From the NCBI RefSeq assembly GCF_001866055.1, contig NZ_MLQS01000008.1:2726-37042 (forward strand): a DNA stretch of 34,317 nucleotides, written 5' to 3'. Numbering within the stretch: the stretch's first letter is position 1; each line of letters begins with the position of its first letter. Both the position numbers and the translations under genes were made by a program. Below are positions 31,564-34,317 of the stretch, piece after piece. This stretch comes from Anaerobacillus alkalidiazotrophicus (lineage in GTDB: Bacteria; Bacillota; Bacilli; Bacillales_H; Anaerobacillaceae). A model generated the notes under the pieces. It worked only from the letters and a program-made list of their open reading frames with translations. It had not been told where the DNA came from and did no database searches.

Positions 31564-32102
31564 TTGAAAAAAAACGGTTTCAACTTTTAAAAAAAGTCAC
31601 TATAATTGTGGTTCTAACTTTATTGATGTTGTATATTTCTCTCGCAATTATCGAAACAAAAAGTATAAGTTTTTCTACAGTAGAAGAAGCCTTCGATAAT
31701 TTGCTCATTCGAGAAAACTTTGAACGAGATGATATTATTGATAAAGCGATTAGCATTAATGATGATTATGAATTTATTATATTTAGAACGGGAAACCGCT
31801 TTGCATTCTCACAATTTGAAGAAGGTTTTTTTGGTTGGAGGTTAGGTTTTTATTCTATTGGGGACAAGTCAAACTGCCTCTTAAAGACTTCAGGTCTTAT
31901 TAAAGGATGGATACGTGATGATTATGTATTCGAAACGGAAAAAGTCATAGTTAATGATAATGAAGCAATGATTTTAGAACTTGATAAAAATTATCGAGCT
32001 TGGGTATTTATTGACACTGAAAACGAACTTCAAACTGATAATCTAAATGTCCGCTTTATAGACAAGAATGGTAATGAAATTAACACCATTAACAATTTTT
32101 AA
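31564..32102 (+). CDS. Membrane-anchored protein, unknown; start region frameshifted at an A-run
   Basis: The main frame (to TAA 32100-32102) has one transmembrane segment followed by a roughly 140-residue domain with two Trp-rich blocks (EEGFFGWRLGF, KGWIRDDYVF). The only good ribosome binding site (AAGGTGGGGG, 31549-31558) leads to TTG 31564, but that frame stops after eight codons. An eight-A run at 31567-31574 separates the two frames, and one more A would join them as LKKKRFQLLKK. Either an indel, polymerase slippage or an ATT start at 31563 explains this. No family recognised. Confidence 0.55.
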
Positions 32103-32108
32103 AATAAA

Positions 32109-32170
32109 GTTTACGGGAGCTTTAGTGGAACAAGTGATTACCACGCTTGTGTCGCTAACAGGGAGAAGCC
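32109..32170 (+). repeat. Cassette-type repeat, diverged
   Basis: GTTTACGGGAGCTTTAGTGG, then CCACGCTTGTGTCGCTAAC, then AGGGAGAAG. It keeps the ACGGGAGC start and the TGTCGC stem half. Confidence 0.55.
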
Positions 32171-32274
32171 TTTATTAAGAGAGTGCCACTTTTTAAAACT
32201 AATGAGTTGGATTGTGGAACTAGACTAACCGTAAAAATAATCAGCAGTATTCACTTGAGGTAGGAGGTTATACA

Positions 32275-32577
32275 TTGAAACATTTCAATAACAAAGTACT
32301 AGGATTTAGTCTTTTGTTATGTACTTTAATAACTATGTTAATTCCAAGTCGATTTATCAGTGATGGCATGGGGAGATATGCGTATGGCTACCCTTTTACC
32401 AATATAACAATTTATCAAAGCGAACCTCACAGTGCTTGGTTTGGAACGAACTTTTTCTCTGGTAATGATGGTTTATTAATCAATCCACTGAGTATTGCAT
32501 TGAATGTAATCGTCATTTACTTGATAACAAACTTTATTGTTAATAAATATAAGAAAAGAAAAGAAATTCATCAGTGA
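32275..32577 (+). CDS. Small two-helix membrane protein, unknown
   Basis: 100 residues from TTG 32275 with TAGGAGG upstream. Transmembrane segments lie at about 8-24 and 74-92, with a Tyr/Phe/Gly-rich loop outside (GMGRYAYGYPF, SAWFGTNFFSG) and a basic KYKKRK tail inside. No family recognised. Confidence 0.65.
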   Translation: MKHFNNKVLGFSLLLCTLITMLIPSRFISDGMGRYAYGYPFTNITIYQSEPHSAWFGTNFFSGNDGLLINPLSIALNVIVIYLITNFIVNKYKKRKEIHQ

Positions 32578-32589
32578 AATCATACTTCT

Positions 32590-32671
32590 TCAACAAACGA
32601 GAGCGATAGTTTACGAGATGTTTCAATAGCAACGCCTACTGTTGTTTAAGTGACGAGCAGAAGAGTTAAAG
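32590..32671 (+). repeat. Cassette-type repeat
   Basis: TCAACAAACGAGAGCGATAG, a longer middle, then GTGACGAGCAGAAGAGTTAA. The 3' end equals that of 28802-28870 in type. Confidence 0.7.
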
Positions 32672-32714
32672 AAAGGAAATACCATATATAGATTTTAAAA
32701 CTGGAGGCGTTCAA

Positions 32715-32989
32715 GTGAGTGAAGATAAAGTAACACCAGAAAGACTAAGAGAAAGGTTAGACAAGAGGAATTAAAAAGAAATCCAGCTAGTAATATGAGT
32801 GATGCTTTTAATAGAGCAAACAGTGGTGGTCTTGTGGCTTTAGTTAACAGCTTAGGTTGGAAAGGTACAGGGATACTTATTCTTGTAATCATAATAGATT
32901 TTATAATAGCGTCATTTTCTTCAATTAAAGAAAGCTTATCTGGAATAAGGATAAAACACCCTTGTTCCATTAAAGAGCAGAAATGTTGA
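32715..32989 (+). pseudogene. DUF6366-like small membrane protein, frameshifted
   Basis: GTG 32715 follows TGGAGG and reads MSEDKVTPERLRERL, then hits a stop. After a one-base shift the frame continues QEELKRNPASNMSDAF, NRANSGGLVALVNSLGWKGT and a transmembrane segment GILILVIIIDFIIASF to a stop at 32987-32989. Apart from that shift, this matches my memory of DUF6366 family proteins. The tail (IKEQKC) runs into AAAGAGCAGAAATG, a repeat end. Confidence 0.6.
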
Positions 32990-33067
32990 ATAAGTTGTTA
33001 AAAAAATATGGAGTTATAGGCATAGCCTTAACATCCATTTATGTTTAAAGTTTATATGGGGGGTTAA

Positions 33068-33763
33068 ATGGAGTATTTATTACACACTATACTTCACTTT
33101 TTAGTAGGTGTAAGTATTACTTATATTTTGTTTAACAAAGATTTCTTATCAAAGAAAAAGAGAACTATATTATTTTTGTTTGGAGGATTATCAGCTGTTT
33201 CACCAGATGTAACAAAGTTTTTTGGCGATTTATTTGGTCATTCAATTATTTCAGTACCACTGTTTGGATTGTTATTTGCCTTATCTTTCCGAAAACTTAT
33301 TAAAGATTTTTCATTTTTAAAAACGTGGATAACTTTCTCAACTACAGTTTTAATTGGTCATATTTTTATAGATTATATTGGAAATGGAGTAGCTTTTCTT
33401 TATCCATTTAAGAAAAATGAATTTGATTTTCATATAATAAGTAGTATTGATTTAATTATTATAATCACCTTACTTTTAAGTGTTATTATTTGTTTTTTTA
33501 ATAGAAAAGGTAAAACAGTCATCCTAATTGGTACTATAATTATTTGTTCATATTTTAGTATTTTATCTATTTCTAAAGTACAACTCGAACGTACATTAAA
33601 AAGTAAATATGATGTTCAAGAAGTGACATTGTTATTAACCTATCCTAGCAAGTTTGGTTGGTGGGCTTTTCAGATAAGAACTGATGAAGTATGGGTAAAT
33701 GGATATTCTCCCATTTATAATACAAAAGTTCATATCGAAAGCGAAAGGGAAATAGGTTCTTGA
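33068..33763 (+). CDS. YdjM/PF04307-like membrane metal-dependent hydrolase
   Basis: 231 residues with about five hydrophobic segments (about 5-22, 32-46, 60-73, 86-105, 124-145, 151-168). HTILHFLVG, a SPDVTKFFGD motif near residue 45, FGHS near 57 and a later GHIFIDYIGNG with His and Asp fit the YdjM family of membrane-bound predicted hydrolases. A small extracytoplasmic C-terminal domain follows. The ribosome binding site GGGGGG precedes ATG 33068. The substrate is unknown. It is the largest gene of the array. Confidence 0.65.
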   Translation: MEYLLHTILHFLVGVSITYILFNKDFLSKKKRTILFLFGGLSAVSPDVTKFFGDLFGHSIISVPLFGLLFALSFRKLIKDFSFLKTWITFSTTVLIGHIFIDYIGNGVAFLYPFKKNEFDFHIISSIDLIIIITLLLSVIICFFNRKGKTVILIGTIIICSYFSILSISKVQLERTLKSKYDVQEVTLLLTYPSKFGWWAFQIRTDEVWVNGYSPIYNTKVHIESEREIGS

Positions 33764-33774
33764 TTATATTGTTC

Positions 33775-33840
33775 AACTAACAGATGCGATAGTTCAGTAG
33801 CTGTCGCTGTTGTCGTGGTGCTACCGAAGCAGGTTAGTAA
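33775..33840 (+). repeat. Cassette-type repeat, well preserved
   Basis: AACTAACAGATGCGATAGTT, CTGTCGC, then CTACCGAAGCAGGTTAGTAA. CTAAC and GTTAG are complementary ends, and GCGATAG pairs with CTGTCGC (one G-T). Confidence 0.8.
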
Positions 33841-33910
33841 ATTTTCATTTATTGATTTTGTATATTTATAAGTTTCGATATTAAAGAATAAATTGAAAGG
33901 CGGTGTATAA

Positions 33911-34039
33911 ATGATATTGCAGTATCTTAGGGTTAAATGGGGTGAAATTTTAATTGGTAATTTAATGGCGATTGGTTTTTGTTTATTTTTTCAATTTAAA
34001 AACTATAGAAAGTGGTTACGAAATGGTGCAACTTTCTAG
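33911..34039 (+). CDS. Shortened copy of the 11896-12108 cassette gene
   Basis: 42 residues from ATG 33911 with GAAAGGCGG upstream. It reads MILQYLRVKWGEILIGNL and ends FKNYRKWLRNGATF, matching both ends of the 70-residue protein at 11896-12108, but an in-frame 84-bp deletion removes 28 residues including most of the first membrane segment and the loop. The leader sequence and following CACTAACGAG are also shared. It may no longer work; a short single-pass protein is still possible. Confidence 0.6.
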   Translation: MILQYLRVKWGEILIGNLMAIGFCLFFQFKNYRKWLRNGATF

Positions 34040-34061
34040 GGCTAACAGCTATCTGAAATTT

Positions 34062-34075
34062 CACTAACGAGATGC
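34062..34075 (+). repeat. Start of a cassette-type repeat, cut by the intron
   Basis: CACTAACGAGATGC corresponds to CACTAACGAGTGCG at 12129-12142; the remaining part of the repeat would lie on the far side of the intron, outside the window. Confidence 0.7.
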
Positions 34076-34317
34076 GTGTGCGGCCGAGCCTAGGTCGTAT
34101 CATATAACGGGTGGGATTCCCGTCGAGTAAGAACTAGCCATTCGCTCGTAGCGAGTCTTGGAGGGCTGAAGGTAACTTTAGTCTTTAAGCGTAGACAGTG
34201 AGGTGGCGGGCCGAAAGCCAAGCGGTTGAAGGGATTGAGCTCCATAATGTTAGTTATTCGAGAGGGTTGATGCCTTACGCATAGCAGAAAACTACATTCT
34301 ATCCTTCGTAAAAGGCG
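34076..34317 (+). mobile_element. Group II intron, 5' part (domain I), running off the window
   Basis: Begins GTGTGCGG, fitting the GUGYG start of group II introns, and continues with structured, GC-rich sequence unlike its surroundings: CGGGTGGGATTCCCG, CATTCGCTCGTAGCGAG, TGGCGGGCCGAAAGCC. This matches my memory of the 5' region of bacterial class C introns of Bacillus. Such introns are self-splicing retroelements with a reverse transcriptase encoded in domain IV, which would lie beyond the window. Class C introns insert after hairpins; this one sits in a cassette-type repeat. Confidence 0.8.

Noticed and set aside
27948..34075. A CRISPR array
   Set aside because: The repeats are irregular in length and spacing and are separated by genes of 150-700 bp, not by uniform short spacers.
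27948..34075. A classical mobile integron
   Set aside because: No integrase, attI or resistance cassette is visible, and the repeat ends do not match the RYYYAAC/GTTRRRY core of known attC sites exactly. Only the general layout is shared.

Overview
The window looks like a chromosomal accessory region of a low-GC Gram-positive bacterium of the family Bacillaceae. The support is strong AGGAGG-type ribosome binding sites, TTG and GTG starts, Bacillus-type proteins (an MhqR regulon, EcsA/EcsB-like and DUF2200 proteins) and Bacillus-style dispersed palindromic repeats. I cannot name the species.

Layout: 1-830 is the 3' part of an IS605-type tnpB gene broken by a tandem duplication. 976-1794 is a nucleotidyltransferase. 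1795-3817 is a decayed stretch with a two-gene minus-strand cassette remnant. 3818-5735 is an EcsA/EcsB-like ABC pair. 6192-9186 is a quinone/electrophile stress module: a MhqR-like MarR repressor, a pirin, a DoxX protein and a WrbA-like quinone reductase. A shared operator (TATCTTGAATT-type) stands upstream of each gene. 9187-10548 holds a transposase remnant, a gene remnant and a DUF2200 gene. 10697-12498 is a short run of small membrane-protein genes separated by related repeats. 12524-15889 holds a membrane-anchored serine hydrolase, an unknown membrane protein and several pseudogenes. 16055-20798 is a two-component system with an ABC exporter; the same TTAAAGGTT direct repeat stands before both transcription units. 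21234-25054 is a c-di-GMP set (PilZ, PAS-GGDEF, HD-GYP). 25217-26583 is a coupled pair of a LuxI/FeeM-like GNAT acyltransferase and a ThiF/E1-like adenylyltransferase. 26584-27303 is a patch of palindromic repeats. 27948-34075 is a long array of mostly small genes, and 34076-34317 is the 5' part of a group II intron.

The most interesting structure is the array of small cassettes (27948-34075, with relatives at 10697-12200 and 2736-3107). Most genes there carry their own ribosome binding site, lie on one strand, and are separated by a roughly 60-80 bp imperfect palindrome. Its ends look like CTAAC...GTTAG, with an inner GCGATAG...CTGTCGC stem and a late AACGAAGCAG or GAGCAGAAGAG segment. The layout resembles an integron attC/cassette array, but no integrase lies in the window. 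One whole cassette occurs twice, 22 kb apart, with its homology ending inside the repeats. The group II intron interrupts the repeat that follows the second copy. Recognisable cassette products include a colicin-E/pyocin-type immunity protein, a probable TriTu-type immunity protein, a lipoprotein and a YdjM-like membrane protein, which suggests an accumulating store of immunity and envelope genes. All functions here are read from sequence pattern and family knowledge; nothing was searched.
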